Made by a program: the position numbers and the translations under genes. DNA of 64,000 nucleotides from Phymatolithon calcareum (Eukaryota; Rhodophyta; Florideophyceae; Hapalidiales): positions 124,001 through 188,000 of the forward strand of contig OZ345373.1 in assembly GCA_977006965.1 (NCBI GenBank). Direction: 5' to 3'. A model generated the notes under the pieces. That model made no database searches and was not told the DNA's origin. It saw only the letters and a program-made list of their open reading frames with translations. Positions 1-10,625 of this stretch are shown here, piece after piece (within the stretch, counting starts at the first letter, position 1; every line of letters begins with the position of its first letter).

Positions 1-617
1 CTCCCACGCGCATCCCGCAGCGCACAGAGACAATTTCATACTTGCTTGCTCTTCTATTGTGGTAAAACGGTAAGACCCAGTTCAGAACGAAAGGAGAGTT
101 TATTGCCTTTCGCGTGTTCAGCGTTGTACAATCCTACGAAAATCCACGTCCTGTTTAAAATATCGTCGCACACAGTAATTACCGCTGGTTTATCGCAATG
201 GGAACAGGGCATGGTGCGACGCCTACACCGATCACTTCTCTCCGAATGCACCCAAAGGAGCACTGAGCCGACCAAGACTTGTTAATACTTCTTCCGACTG
301 CCTTCCGCTCAATGCCGTGCTCGGGTACTGTCGCCTTTATGATGATCATCAGCTGACGATTGCTTTATTCCCCTAAGGGGTTAGCACGTCTAGAAGGCCT
401 CATTTGATTCCACTTGCTGAGGTCGGTGTCGCCTTTAATACCATTCCGAATCTGAAAACTGGCGCTGGAGAATGCAATATCTCCCGTTCAGTGCCCACCC
501 GAGTGTCTCCAAATTACACGAACGTTGTGAAAACACGCGACAGTGTAACAAAACCGTAGCTACCTAAGGCCCTTTTTTTCTTGCCTTCTCGAGAGAGCTT
601 TTCCCAGACTTTGAGAC

Positions 618-662
618 TGCGACACCCAATAGACACCATCATGCTGTCTATTGGGTGTCGCA
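618..662. repeat. Perfect 18-bp inverted repeat (hairpin)
   Basis: The arm TGCGACACCCAATAGACA at 618-635 is repeated exactly in inverse at 645-662, with a 9-nt loop (636-644). No gene end is near enough to call it a terminator, and it may be the core of a small foldback element. Confidence 0.85.
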
Positions 663-1980
663 CACATGATGATAACGGCGTGTATTAGGCGTCGCAGTTT
701 TGTCAAGGATTCGCAACGGTAATAAGTCATGCTTACTAATCATGACTTAGTACGTCCCGTGGTGTGAATTTGCCCCTGCGTTCAGCAAATTTGTGAGTGA
801 GCGTGCCAATCTTGTCGCCTATCATACTGCTGTTCCGAGTCTCACGAACGTGTGGTAATTGCTTGAGAGAAAGGAGCGAGACTTTGGAACTGTTGTGTAG
901 AGGAGCATATGGATGTCGTGAGACGACAGAATAAGTTTCTCGGTTTCATGCCCGGCAAAAGGCGATCCGTTACACAACAACATCAAGTTGAGATACGACG
1001 GTTGAAGGCGGAAGAGGAAAATGAAGTGGTGCAGATCAGTTTTTATCTTTTTCAAGAGTTACAGACGCATCTGCTGACGCTTGGGGCAGCTCTTCGAGTG
1101 CCTACACGTGGCTGGATTCCCTCTAATGGAGATACTTCTCGTTTGTAAATTATGAGTATTCTGCAGAACTCCACCTCTGGCCCACTCATTCAAAAGGAGT
1201 GACCTCTACACTCGGCCATACGTGTCCACACCGTAAACCAGCACCTACAGTATATACTTCCTGTAGTTTGTATAGTGCAAGCAGTCAAGCGAACGAGAAT
1301 GCTTGCAATGAGGGCGACATGGCTACAGAAAAGAACGCAGCGAGCACTATGAAGAACGTCCGGAGTTTTCTATCTAAATAGGTTAGCTTGTCTACCGTAC
1401 TACTGTACTGTACATTTGTCGTCATAATATGAGCGAGACATCCAATACTGCGTTAGTTAGTTGTCTCTTGCGCCCACGCCAGGAGGCCCCAGGCTCTACC
1501 ATAAAACCATAACCATACACAGTACATTTGACGCGTCGAATGTGCTCCGCAATTAAAGTTGTTCAAATGCAGGCTCCTAGCTACTCTTGTCTACAGAGGG
1601 AGGGACTCTGGAGCAGTCAGGGGGCCTAAATACAGCTCTTTGGGAACTTGGGGAATCGTAAATTTTATCATTGAAAACAGAACGTCTTTACATGTCCAGT
1701 TTCCAGACTGTCCTAGGACGTACTGTGGACGATGCCAAAACCGCCAAATGCGCACCAGTCCTCAACAATCGGATTCCACCCGAGCAGTTCTTTCCGTTCG
1801 CCGCGACTACCAGCGCCATTCTAAGCCATACAGCAAGACAGAGAGCATCCACTGATGGAGTGCTTCGAGAAATATTTATTCCTCCAATTTTGAAAACGTG
1901 AGCCCGGCAATGGATACGTAGCACCATTCAAGAGTTACACGGCTCACTGCTTGACACTCTAATACCAGGGGATGCAGACT

Positions 1981-2021
1981 CTGGGAGGTCAGACAGTACT
2001 GAGTACTGTCTGACCTCTCAG
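1981..2021. repeat. 20-bp inverted repeat with a 1-nt spacer
   Basis: The sequence is a near-perfect palindrome centred on G2001. Nineteen of 20 arm positions pair; the only mismatch is G1984 against T2018. The innermost part contains AGTACTGAGTACT. No function is evident. Confidence 0.85.
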
Positions 2022-3362
2022 CGTCCTCCCCAAAGGCGAATTTGTTCACTGTCATCAGAATACAATCAATCCTTTGCGAACTCGGATGGATTGTCGGTTG
2101 CGAACAGTCCTGGGCAGTGGAATGAGTTTAACAAAAGGTTATTTTTTATGACTTTTGGGACGCCTAATACTAGACACGGTATTATTACAGCACCTGCTTT
2201 TTTCTTGATTACAGAGAGGAGACTATTTCCTACCATCAGCAGCGAAAAATATTTTCATCGACAACTCTGTGCGCAATGGACCTGAGATTGAACGTGACCT
2301 AAATGCTCTTGAATCGAGGGTACTTCAACGCCGCCCCTTCTCAGGAGTCCATTGGCCTTCTTGCACATCCTTCGCGAGTTGTCTACAAAGAGCGCAACCA
2401 GATTTAGTCATTGTAATATCCAAACCCTGAGTATAGTTGGGTATCACACTTGATTACATCCTTGTGTTAATATAAAACCCTACCTGAAAGATGCCATCTT
2501 TATAGTCGGGGTCGGTAAGTTTAAGCCAAGCGGACCCCAGATACTCTACTTTCCACTTTGGCATAGGTTAACGTCTGATTGGGCAAGAGAATTCCAATGC
2601 CAGAATTTGAATCATGAATTCCGAGGAGCGTAGAGTGTTATATTAAATGTTAGTTAGCTATGTGAGAAGATAGAGGGTTGAGTTCGTTTGTCCTTTGTGG
2701 TGATCGATAAGAGCAGTGTAGTGGGAAGCTGAGCGAAATGGGAAAATTGGAGCGAGATTTTGCTGAACACAAGTGGAACTGAACTTGAGCGTTGTAAACG
2801 GTACTGTAGTGTCCAAGCATTCTAACACCTCATCATTTTCTCCCGATCACCCGTTTACACTCGCGAACAATCCTTTTTCCAACGTCATGGCAATTAAAGC
2901 TCTATTCCTGGGTTCCCTTCAGGTCCAAATTGTAGCTGGTGCCATATGCGGAAGAACACGCAGTGCATACCCCAGTGCTGTTTGCTTCTCTGCCAGCTAT
3001 TGTTTTCATGCACCTGTACCAGCAACCTGAGGGAATCTGGAAATTCCACTGCATGGATACAAGAGTTCTGAAGAGAGCGGTAGTAAATCACAGCGCGAAG
3101 ACTGGGGTTTGAACCCACAATGTCCTCTGATGAATGGCTACTCTGCTGAAGATTTAAATGAAATAATCGTTTTCAAAATAATCTCTGTTGACGTTGCAAC
3201 CCTTTGTAGAACTTATGGCTACCCGCCCCAAGTCCCTCATCCTCCTTTTATGAATTCCCTACAGACCTACTGCTCTCATACACTGTTTCCCTGCAGAGCA
3301 GAAAGGTCGGATTTGGGCCGCCTGGCAGGTTTCCGACAAAGGTGCTGATTGAATCCAACGTC

Positions 3363-4385
3363 ATGCCATTCGTCGGACGGACTACCATAGCTGGTCGCAC
3401 TCTCGAGAGACACAAAGAAAGAGTAACCTCGGTATCTGTGTCGCAAGATGGACGACTGGCAGTGACCGCTTCCACGGACAAGACTGCCCGTGTTTGGGAT
3501 ACCTGTGCCGGTATTGTTTTGCGGAAGCTGAGCGACCACGCCGACCACGTTTGGGGTTGCAGTATATCCCATGATGGAACGCGCGTCGTGACCTCAAGTC
3601 TGGATGGCAAGGTGCGCTTCTGGGAGGCGGCAAATGGACACTGTGTCTCCACACGCCGATCGTCCGACAATACGCTTGACCGTGCCTACGACTGTTGGAT
3701 TAGCGCAGATGGGTTGAGTGTCATCGCTGTATATGGAAAGAAGGATCTACAAAAAGCGGAAGTCGTGGTGTACCGCTGGTCGTTAGAAAACAACGTCACT
3801 CGGTCCTCGGGGCGTACGGTCCTTAAAGCCATCAGAAGGTTGTCTGCTTCACCTGATCGTGAGCTTCTCGCCTTTACCACATTAGACGGCAAAGACTGTT
3901 CGCGCAGCCTGCACATTGTCCATCTCCACACGTTCAAAAAGCTTCGATCCATCTCGCTTGAAAAGCTCTCTTTTGGTTTGGGCCCTGGCGTTTCTGTGGC
4001 TGCAATTGCTCCGGCGGTAGTCGTTGCCGACACCAAATCTCTTCGTGTGCTACACCCACATGATCCAAGGCAAGATGTTGACCTCCCTCTCCCGAGCCCA
4101 CCAAGAAACTACGCCCCATGCGTGATAAATTCCACCGGGACCCGCGTGCTTGCCTCTACTCAGGACAATTCATTCTTGCTTTGGGACGTCCCTACACGCG
4201 CAATCATTGCGTCTATGAAAGACTGTACAGAAATAGGACCCAGCTGCGCGATGTCATTTGATGAGAAAACCATTGTAATTGGAAGGCATGACGGAGCTGT
4301 CAACATACATCAATTTCCTACTCCTGCAATGCAACTGTGGCGTGCTGGTCAAAGTAGCGTGTCTACTATGAGTACCTACTTTTAG
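3363..4385 (+). CDS. WD40-repeat protein, 340 aa
   Basis: Predicted beta-propeller scaffold protein; such proteins mediate protein-protein contacts rather than catalysis. I chose the first ATG at 3363; the frame is open for only a few codons upstream. Residues 15-46 form a good WD repeat ending in RVWD (43-46), and residues 54-88 form a second ending in RFWE (85-88). The middle (100-240) is divergent but contains a SASPDRELLAF blade-like strand. A later blade ends in LLWD (272-275), and the last segment (DGAVNIHQF) resembles a final blade. At 340 residues it is about right for one seven-bladed propeller. The gene converges on the large minus-strand gene, whose stop lies 385 bp away. A sequence AATAAA near 4748 could serve as its polyadenylation signal. 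The specific cellular role cannot be told from sequence. Confidence 0.85.
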   Translation: MPFVGRTTIAGRTLERHKERVTSVSVSQDGRLAVTASTDKTARVWDTCAGIVLRKLSDHADHVWGCSISHDGTRVVTSSLDGKVRFWEAANGHCVSTRRSSDNTLDRAYDCWISADGLSVIAVYGKKDLQKAEVVVYRWSLENNVTRSSGRTVLKAIRRLSASPDRELLAFTTLDGKDCSRSLHIVHLHTFKKLRSISLEKLSFGLGPGVSVAAIAPAVVVADTKSLRVLHPHDPRQDVDLPLPSPPRNYAPCVINSTGTRVLASTQDNSFLLWDVPTRAIIASMKDCTEIGPSCAMSFDEKTIVIGRHDGAVNIHQFPTPAMQLWRAGQSSVSTMSTYF

Positions 4386-4769
4386 TTGTCTGGCGGGTCA
4401 AGTTGGATACATAATACGTTCCGTCGTTGTGCTACACTTCTGCAGTAAATAGGTATCGAATTTCTCAGAGAGTACCGCAGCAAGGCGACGTTTTGAAAGC
4501 CATGAAGTTTCGATACACGCACCATGCGATAGCGCTCTCACCATGCCCATCAACAACCCCTGATAGGAGACAGCAAGATTTTTTCTTCTCATAAGGGTTT
4601 TCAAGCTGTCAAACGCAGTGCCGAAGCGCTCTCGAGGATGTTACCATGTCGACAACTTAGAAGGGCACAGAGACGCAGTAAAAGAAATAGGTTTCAAAGT
4701 TCGACCATTCTTTTATAATCTTAATCTACTACCCGCTCTATAATACAAATAAAACTAGCACCTTGAGGC
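4386..4769. other. Intergenic region between convergent genes
   Basis: This 384-bp gap lies between the stop codons of the WD40 gene (+) and the giant membrane-protein gene (-). It presumably holds both 3' ends. AATAAA at about 4748-4753 on the + strand is the only polyadenylation-like signal I can point to. No further gene is seen. Confidence 0.5.
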
Positions 4770-7700
4770 TCACTTGCGCTTCCCATAGTACGGCATCACG
4801 TTCACTTGGATTTTTGTCCCAATTGTGCCCATGCACATTCCGCATCTGCAGCCCTTCGGGTGACCTCGCATCTCGACAAGATGCTCATCTCCTCCTGAAG
4901 ACGAGCTTCCGCAAGAAGGCGTCTTCGCCGACGGCGTGTGATATGTGTCGTTGTTCCCGCACTCGCTCCTCGAAATCTTCGTCGATGGACAACTTGAGTC
5001 CGGGCCTGTCTTGCCGCAAGACTTTTTGCTGCTCGACTTCGCGATCGATTTCTTGCTACTTGACTTCCCCAACGACTTGTCTTGACATACCGCTGGAGGT
5101 TTACATGAGGGCACCTTGTCCTTCTTTGAGCTTGACTTCTCCGACTTCTCAACCTTGGTCACGGTGACTACGGTTGAACCGTCCTTAGTCGTCGTCTTAA
5201 TCGATTTCTTACTACTGCTTTTCTTCACTGTTGTCTCCGGCTTGTCCGAGATGGAAGACGGAGGGCACGACGAAGGGTGAAGCGAAGATTTGCTTGACGA
5301 TGATGAGGACTTGCTCGATGAGGACTTGCTCGATGGCGACTTGTGCGACGATGAAGACGAGCTTGATGACGGTGGGCATGAAGACGGCACGACTGAAGTC
5401 GACTTACAGCTTGTGCTGGATGGCGGACACGAGGACGGTTGCACGGAAGTAGAATCAGTGCTATCGGACTCGTGCGACGACGATGGGGGACATGAAGATG
5501 GCACTTGTTTCGACTTGTGAGAACTCGCTTTCTTCGAGTGCTTGGTCGAGTGCGAGTGCAGGGTCATCGCCTTCTTCATCGGAGCCTTTGCCGGAACTTT
5601 TGTCGACGGAATGTGAGCTCGCTTAGTACTTCTTTCTGACTGTCTGTTCGAGCGAGCATCGGAGGACGTCAACACCGATGATGAAATATCGGAGGAATAG
5701 TCAGACCATGTCAAGTCAGTAGACTGTGTATCAGTCGCATCTCGTCGCGAGACCGCCTTTGTTCTGGTACCCTTAGTCATCATTGTCTTGGTGTCCGCCG
5801 GGGCGATCTCGGAAACTGGCGCTTTGGCTGACGTTACCTTTGTAGACTTGACTCTTTTCGTTGAGGTCACCTTCGTGTGCGCCTTCTTACTGGCAGGGTC
5901 CAGCGCAATAGAGTGGACCTCCACACGCTGCGACGCACGTGTAGTCGGTGCGATTGTCGAAATGTAGTGCTTAGTTGATAGCGACATAGTTGTCGGTACG
6001 ATTTCCTCCTTTCGCTCGCGTCGCTCGCGTCGCTCCCGGCGTTCCTTACGCTCCTTGTGGTCACGCAGGTCGCGGTGTGACTTTGACTTCTTCAGATCAG
6101 TATGTGCATGCTTCCTGGAGATTTCCTTATGCGACTTGGACTTCTTCAACTCTGACGACTTATGATGATGATGCTTATGCTTTGACGATTTCCTGTGCTT
6201 CACAGATGGCTCCGTTAACGAAATACTCGAGGTCATGTACGTAGAAGTTGGATCGGTCGAGGACGACAAGCTGGAAGACTCATATGATGTGGACTCTGGA
6301 GCCTCTCGGTACTTGGTCGTCTTTGACTTTGAGTGCTTCTCCAACTGCTTCCCATCTGTGAAGGTCGTCTTCGTGTGCCTCGACGTGACCCGCGTTGTGA
6401 CCGGTTTCTTCTTCAAATCCTTCGATGAATTCCTTTTCGGAATTCTTGTCGGTGGGCTACCGGAAGACGAGAATGAGGAGGATAGATCGGAATATACCCT
6501 AGTCGTGCTCTTCTTATGCTTCGAAATCGGTGACTTCGGTCTTGACAACTTGGTCGCAGACTTATGCTTGGTGCACTTCTTCTTTTCAGACGGTGGCGCA
6601 CAGCTTGGAGGACATGTAGATGCTGGCACGCCAGACGAAGAGGAAGAAGATGAGACAACCGTAGATGAAGGCGCTGTCAAGCTTGGAGGACTTGCGGACG
6701 ACGTTGGTGGGCACGATGATGGGTGCTTCGATGACGCGGAGGTGGAAGAGTCTGGTACATATGACGGAGGGGACTTCGATGACGCGGAGGTGGAAGAGTC
6801 TGGTACATATGACGGAGGGCACTTCGGTTCCTTGCAGGATGGAGACTTGGATTTGTCAGAGTCCTTTTTGCTTGACGACTTCTTGCATGAACCATTTTCC
6901 TTGCACTCATCCTTGCTCTTCTTTTTACAGGATGAAGACTTTTTGCACGACTCCTTCTCAGAGTGCTTGCTCGACTTCTTGCCCGAGTCTTCCTTGTCGT
7001 CGGAATGCTTGCTCGATTTCTTACACGAGTGCTCCTTCTCGTCGGAATGCTTGCTGGACTTCTTGCAAGAGTGCTCCTTCTCGTCGGAGTGCTTGCTCGA
7101 CTTCTTGCAAGACGACCCCTTCTCATCGGATGATTTCTTCTTCGATGACTCCTTGTCATGGCACGACTTTTTGCATGACGACTCCTTCTCATCAGATGAT
7201 TTCTTCTTCGATGATTCCTTACAAGACGACTTTTTGCATGAGGGCTCCTTCTCATCGGATGATGTCTTCTTCGACGATTCCTTGTCATGACATGAGATCT
7301 TCTTGTCCGATGACTTCTTCACCTTCTTGCACGATGACGCCTTGCAGGAACTTTCCGCAGCAGTCGACTCCTTTCCAGACTTTTTGCATGAAGACCCCAT
7401 GGTGGTACCCTTGCAGCACGCATCCTTACAAGTGGACGACTTGCTTGACGGAACGGTGGACGGGGCCGTGGACGATGCCTTGCAGGTCGGGTGCTTGCAA
7501 CACGAGCTACTAATCGTCTCATCCAAGCTGCAGCAATGAATGCACGATTCCTTGCAAACGGTTCCTGTACTAGAGGTGCATTGGCAACTTGAACTCGCCA
7601 TTGTAGTGGAGTACTTAGTGCTCGCATGTTTGTGAGAATGCTTAGTCGGATGCTTGTGGTGGCTTGGGGCAACGCTTGAGCTGTGGTGCTTAGAGCTGTG

Positions 7701-10625
7701 GCGGGCGGCGACAGGCGGCTTGCATGACGGAATCTTCTTCTTGGGAGCCTCAGACGACGCATCCGAGCTAGGGGGACAATAAGATGAGCTTGGCGCGGCC
7801 GATGTCGACCGCTTGGACGAGACACGAACTGGAACCTTCGGATTCCTGTGCGTGGAAACGCGTTCGAACGGATACAGGTGCGACGAGTCCGCACTGGTTG
7901 TCGTCTCTGATTGGTCCAAGTAATAATCCGAAGAAACTGTCGGCAATGGTTTGCGTGAAATTCCAAGCTTGGTCGCACCTTTCTTGGTCCCCTCGCAGTC
8001 GAAGAGATCCGCACAGTCGAAAGCGCCGGCATCCGATTTGCTCTTCTTGGACCCCCCATTGCAATCGAAAGGACCGGCATCAGGTTTGCACTTACCAGAC
8101 TTGGTCTTGTCCGATTTGCTCTTCCTTGACGGGACTCCGCAGTCGAAATCGTTATCTGACGATGGAACTTGGCTACTCGGGCACTCGCTCTTTGGCTTGC
8201 ACTTGTCTCCATAGTAATAATAATTCTTGACAATTTTGACAGGCGCCCCAGCAGAAGATTTCTTGCTTGTGCCCTTGGAGGGAGCCTTGCTAGATCTTCC
8301 ACCGGAACCAGAAGACCCAGATCCGGAACCGCTACCAGAGTCCGAGCTGACAGTCCCGCCGATGGGCAGCTCAACGCCGGAGCAAACGTCGCATACTCCC
8401 GATGGTGATTTCGTGGTCGACTTATTGGGACAGACACAATATCGCTTCCCGCTTTTTCCAGACGTTGATCTGTGCCTGGAGCTACTCTTGTCGCTGCTCT
8501 TTCGCGACCCCGACTTAGACTTCTTGATGGTGAGTTTGTCAGTCGACTTGGAGAAAGAGTCTTGTCTCTTGGCACACTTGCGTTCCTCGCTCACACTCGG
8601 AACCGAACTGGGGTCAAACGTGTGAATCGACGGCGGAGCACACGACGGCAATTTGCGACCTCCGTGGTGGTATTCACAATGCTTGCATCGGCACTCGTAC
8701 GTGCTGCGGCCACTGCTCGGACATACTGATTTGTGAACACGGCCTGCACCATCACCACTGCCGCCACTTGAACTGGTGCGTGAACTGCCATAACCAGACG
8801 ACTCTTTCGAAACGTCGGAATCCCCTTTCGATGATTTCTTCGAACTCTTCTTGGAAGATTTCTTGCACAGGTCTGATTCTAAACCTTCATCTTCTTCACC
8901 GTCACCCGATTTTCCGGACGGACACTTCCCTTTTCCAGCAGCAGCCGCTCCAGCAGCAGCCGCTCCAGCTCCGGCCGCACCGAGACCAGCGATCGCACCA
9001 GCATCAGATCCTTCAAAGCTGTTCCCATTGCCCGATCCAATGGTGCTGCCTCCCTCAGATGCTGACTTCCGACCGGAGGAGCCATTTTTTTGAGATCCAT
9101 TGGCAGACCCAGTAACCTGAGAGGCAGTTTCATCCAATGGCGCGCCATCACTAAGAACGCTTGGAATTTCGTCATCGAAAGTGGCTTCCGGCTGGCTGGT
9201 GGCATATGACGTACGGGAGCCCCTCCTGGCCCTGAAATAGGAAATACAGCAGAAGATAAGCATCGCGAGCAGAATCAGAAAGAGAAGAATACTGAGGACA
9301 ACGATCAACGCAAACACCCAAACTCTGAGGCCTCCAATTCTCCGCACAGAGTTTTCGGTCGAATGTGTGTTAGGAATGGTGCGGTCATTGGGAGACGGAA
9401 GCTGTTTGGGTGTGGGGTCGAGCAATGGGCCTGTGCAAACAGTCGCACCCTTGTTATCCTTGTCCAGGAAGGCTTTCTGCATGTTCAAAATCGCAGGGCC
9501 AATGGTGTCAATGCTGGAGCCGCGTCGAATGGTGGGTGCCATGAGAGCGTCAGGTCCGCGAATGGTCTTGGGATCGAAATGGTAAATCGAACTCTTCTTC
9601 TGGAATATGCGAGGCGCGTACAGCTTGGCAAGTGAACCGAAGGAACGGTCCGAAAAGTAAAGTTCGTCGTTTGTAACCGCGTCGCCGACAAGTTGCGCTG
9701 TGGTAACAGTCACGCCACGCGAGCTTGAAAGGTTGCGCGCAAGCCCGTCCTCCTTGAAATAGCCTAGCACTTGGCAGTTATCCTTGTTGGCCAAGAAAGC
9801 GTCGAACCTTGTCGGAACATCACGTTCAAAGCGCGCGGCTTGACGATGCTCGTAACGGGCAGATTGAGAGACACCACCCGGGGAAGAGCTATCGCGACGA
9901 ATGTCAACGGTAAGGCCACCTGCGAAAACGAGATTATGGTACACCTCATGGAGAAGGACTGTGACGAGATCGTACTGCGTGTTGGAAGGTTTACCGTCAA
10001 TGCCGGTGTACCAGTTGGCCCTATCGTTGACAGTGATGAGGACGTCGTAGCGACCGAGCGGTGTGTCATCGGCATTAAGGTTGGTACCGCGAACAGCCTC
10101 GGCGGCAGCGATGGGAAGGACTGTGTCAAAGAGGTCGCCCATGCTGACGAAATAGGTCCCACCGCCATTGGCTAGCACGTCCGGACCTCCCAGCGAGGCA
10201 AATGCAACGCGCATTTGCACTGGCACTGTGGAAGGCCAGGCACGTTCGACGATGGCGATCGTCTTCTCGATAGCGGCTCTGACGTCCAGCCCAGCAGGTG
10301 CGTTTTGCAGGGTGCTGACAAATGTACTTTTGTCACCAGAGCCCCTGATCACTGTGGTATCAGTCGCAGCGGGACTGGCGGTGCCGCGTTGACGCACGGA
10401 AGGGTCGAGGACGTGGCCATTGTCGAGTTGTCGGAGCACATGCGGGAAGACGAAGTGGTCGAGGTTTTCAGCAGCTTCGGTTGTGGAATGCACTGGGCCG
10501 TGACCGTCACCGTAGGTTAGCCATGATGAACTGCGGAAGAGTTTGTTGCGCGGCTGTGGTACTGGAACGGCGAATGCACAGGCGGCGAGTAGTGCGAGGA
10601 GCACTACTCTGGAGAGTAGGCGCAT
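4770..10625 (-). CDS. Predicted type I membrane protein with HExxH metallopeptidase-like ectodomain and giant Ser/Lys/Cys-rich tail, 1951 aa
   Basis: Uninterrupted frame of 1,951 codons. Residues 1-19 are a signal peptide (hydrophobic LLALLAACAFA, likely cleaved before VP). The ectodomain (20-430) carries HEVYH at 226-230, a zinc-binding HExxH motif. Downstream, H349-D and ALMAP (360-364) resemble the third-ligand and Met-turn region of metzincin-like or leishmanolysin-like peptidases. This family link is inference; the glycine usually following HExxH is not in its standard place. A strong membrane helix spans about 434-463, followed by basic residues (RARRGSR), so the tail is cytoplasmic. 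The tail (464-1951) is low-complexity: Ser/Gly and poly-Ala blocks, many SCPPSS/SCKPP motifs, CxC and CxxC clusters, and tandem Lys-Ser-Cys repeats at about 1102-1249. The protein ends with a Cys cluster (GCRCGMC) and MPYYGKRK. A decayed paralogue lies near 63.6 kb. Possible roles include cell-wall or surface proteolysis; the substrate is unknown. Confidence 0.8.
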   Translation of the reverse strand: MRLLSRVVLLALLAACAFAVPVPQPRNKLFRSSSWLTYGDGHGPVHSTTEAAENLDHFVFPHVLRQLDNGHVLDPSVRQRGTASPAATDTTVIRGSGDKSTFVSTLQNAPAGLDVRAAIEKTIAIVERAWPSTVPVQMRVAFASLGGPDVLANGGGTYFVSMGDLFDTVLPIAAAEAVRGTNLNADDTPLGRYDVLITVNDRANWYTGIDGKPSNTQYDLVTVLLHEVYHNLVFAGGLTVDIRRDSSSPGGVSQSARYEHRQAARFERDVPTRFDAFLANKDNCQVLGYFKEDGLARNLSSSRGVTVTTAQLVGDAVTNDELYFSDRSFGSLAKLYAPRIFQKKSSIYHFDPKTIRGPDALMAPTIRRGSSIDTIGPAILNMQKAFLDKDNKGATVCTGPLLDPTPKQLPSPNDRTIPNTHSTENSVRRIGGLRVWVFALIVVLSILLFLILLAMLIFCCISYFRARRGSRTSYATSQPEATFDDEIPSVLSDGAPLDETASQVTGSANGSQKNGSSGRKSASEGGSTIGSGNGNSFEGSDAGAIAGLGAAGAGAAAAGAAAAGKGKCPSGKSGDGEEDEGLESDLCKKSSKKSSKKSSKGDSDVSKESSGYGSSRTSSSGGSGDGAGRVHKSVCPSSGRSTYECRCKHCEYHHGGRKLPSCAPPSIHTFDPSSVPSVSEERKCAKRQDSFSKSTDKLTIKKSKSGSRKSSDKSSSRHRSTSGKSGKRYCVCPNKSTTKSPSGVCDVCSGVELPIGGTVSSDSGSGSGSGSSGSGGRSSKAPSKGTSKKSSAGAPVKIVKNYYYYGDKCKPKSECPSSQVPSSDNDFDCGVPSRKSKSDKTKSGKCKPDAGPFDCNGGSKKSKSDAGAFDCADLFDCEGTKKGATKLGISRKPLPTVSSDYYLDQSETTTSADSSHLYPFERVSTHRNPKVPVRVSSKRSTSAAPSSSYCPPSSDASSEAPKKKIPSCKPPVAARHSSKHHSSSVAPSHHKHPTKHSHKHASTKYSTTMASSSCQCTSSTGTVCKESCIHCCSLDETISSSCCKHPTCKASSTAPSTVPSSKSSTCKDACCKGTTMGSSCKKSGKESTAAESSCKASSCKKVKKSSDKKISCHDKESSKKTSSDEKEPSCKKSSCKESSKKKSSDEKESSCKKSCHDKESSKKKSSDEKGSSCKKSSKHSDEKEHSCKKSSKHSDEKEHSCKKSSKHSDDKEDSGKKSSKHSEKESCKKSSSCKKKSKDECKENGSCKKSSSKKDSDKSKSPSCKEPKCPPSYVPDSSTSASSKSPPSYVPDSSTSASSKHPSSCPPTSSASPPSLTAPSSTVVSSSSSSSGVPASTCPPSCAPPSEKKKCTKHKSATKLSRPKSPISKHKKSTTRVYSDLSSSFSSSGSPPTRIPKRNSSKDLKKKPVTTRVTSRHTKTTFTDGKQLEKHSKSKTTKYREAPESTSYESSSLSSSTDPTSTYMTSSISLTEPSVKHRKSSKHKHHHHKSSELKKSKSHKEISRKHAHTDLKKSKSHRDLRDHKERKERRERRERRERKEEIVPTTMSLSTKHYISTIAPTTRASQRVEVHSIALDPASKKAHTKVTSTKRVKSTKVTSAKAPVSEIAPADTKTMMTKGTRTKAVSRRDATDTQSTDLTWSDYSSDISSSVLTSSDARSNRQSERSTKRAHIPSTKVPAKAPMKKAMTLHSHSTKHSKKASSHKSKQVPSSCPPSSSHESDSTDSTSVQPSSCPPSSTSCKSTSVVPSSCPPSSSSSSSSHKSPSSKSSSSKSSSSSSKSSLHPSSCPPSSISDKPETTVKKSSSKKSIKTTTKDGSTVVTVTKVEKSEKSSSKKDKVPSCKPPAVCQDKSLGKSSSKKSIAKSSSKKSCGKTGPDSSCPSTKISRSECGNNDTYHTPSAKTPSCGSSSSGGDEHLVEMRGHPKGCRCGMCMGTIGTKIQVNVMPYYGKRK
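6880..7320 (-). repeat. In-frame tandem repeats in the tail of the giant protein
   Basis: This part of the gene encodes residues of about 1102-1249 as imperfect units of the type SCKKSSKHSDEKEH and SCKKSSxDEKES, repeated roughly ten times. Unit boundaries are clear at both DNA and protein level (recurring CTTGCTCGACTTCTTGCA on the + strand). Such repeats commonly change length by slippage. The mirrored + strand frame over this region is a by-product. Confidence 0.8.

Larger units (their letters stand above)
1..3362. other. Intergenic stretch, no gene recognised
   Basis: Only short open frames (all under about 140 codons) occur here, with no recognisable domain and no long codon-biased frame. 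Two strong inverted repeats (618-662 and 1981-2021) are listed separately. A degenerate third copy of the first repeat's arm (TGTATTAGGCGTCGCAGT) sits near 680-698. Nothing else can be supported. Confidence 0.6.

Noticed and set aside
822-1148. Overlapping short frames on both strands (77-79 codons)
   Set aside because: Each is the antisense of the other, with no domain or start context; expected by chance.
3095-3175. tRNA-like sequence on the minus strand (GGGTTCAAACCC with a loose D-arm-like upstream part)
   Set aside because: The B-box-like motif is good, but no A box, acceptor stem or anticodon arm can be folded. No AAAC or poly(A) tail follows.
6235-7290. 351-codon acidic + strand frame inside the giant gene
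   Set aside because: It is the exact antisense of the Lys/Ser/Cys repeats; its Asp/Phe/Leu/Cys composition is a mirror of the real codons and it has no domain.
7319-8575. 418-codon Arg-rich minus frame
   Set aside because: It overlaps the real 1,951-codon frame in another phase on the same strand; composition is an artefact of Ser-rich codons.
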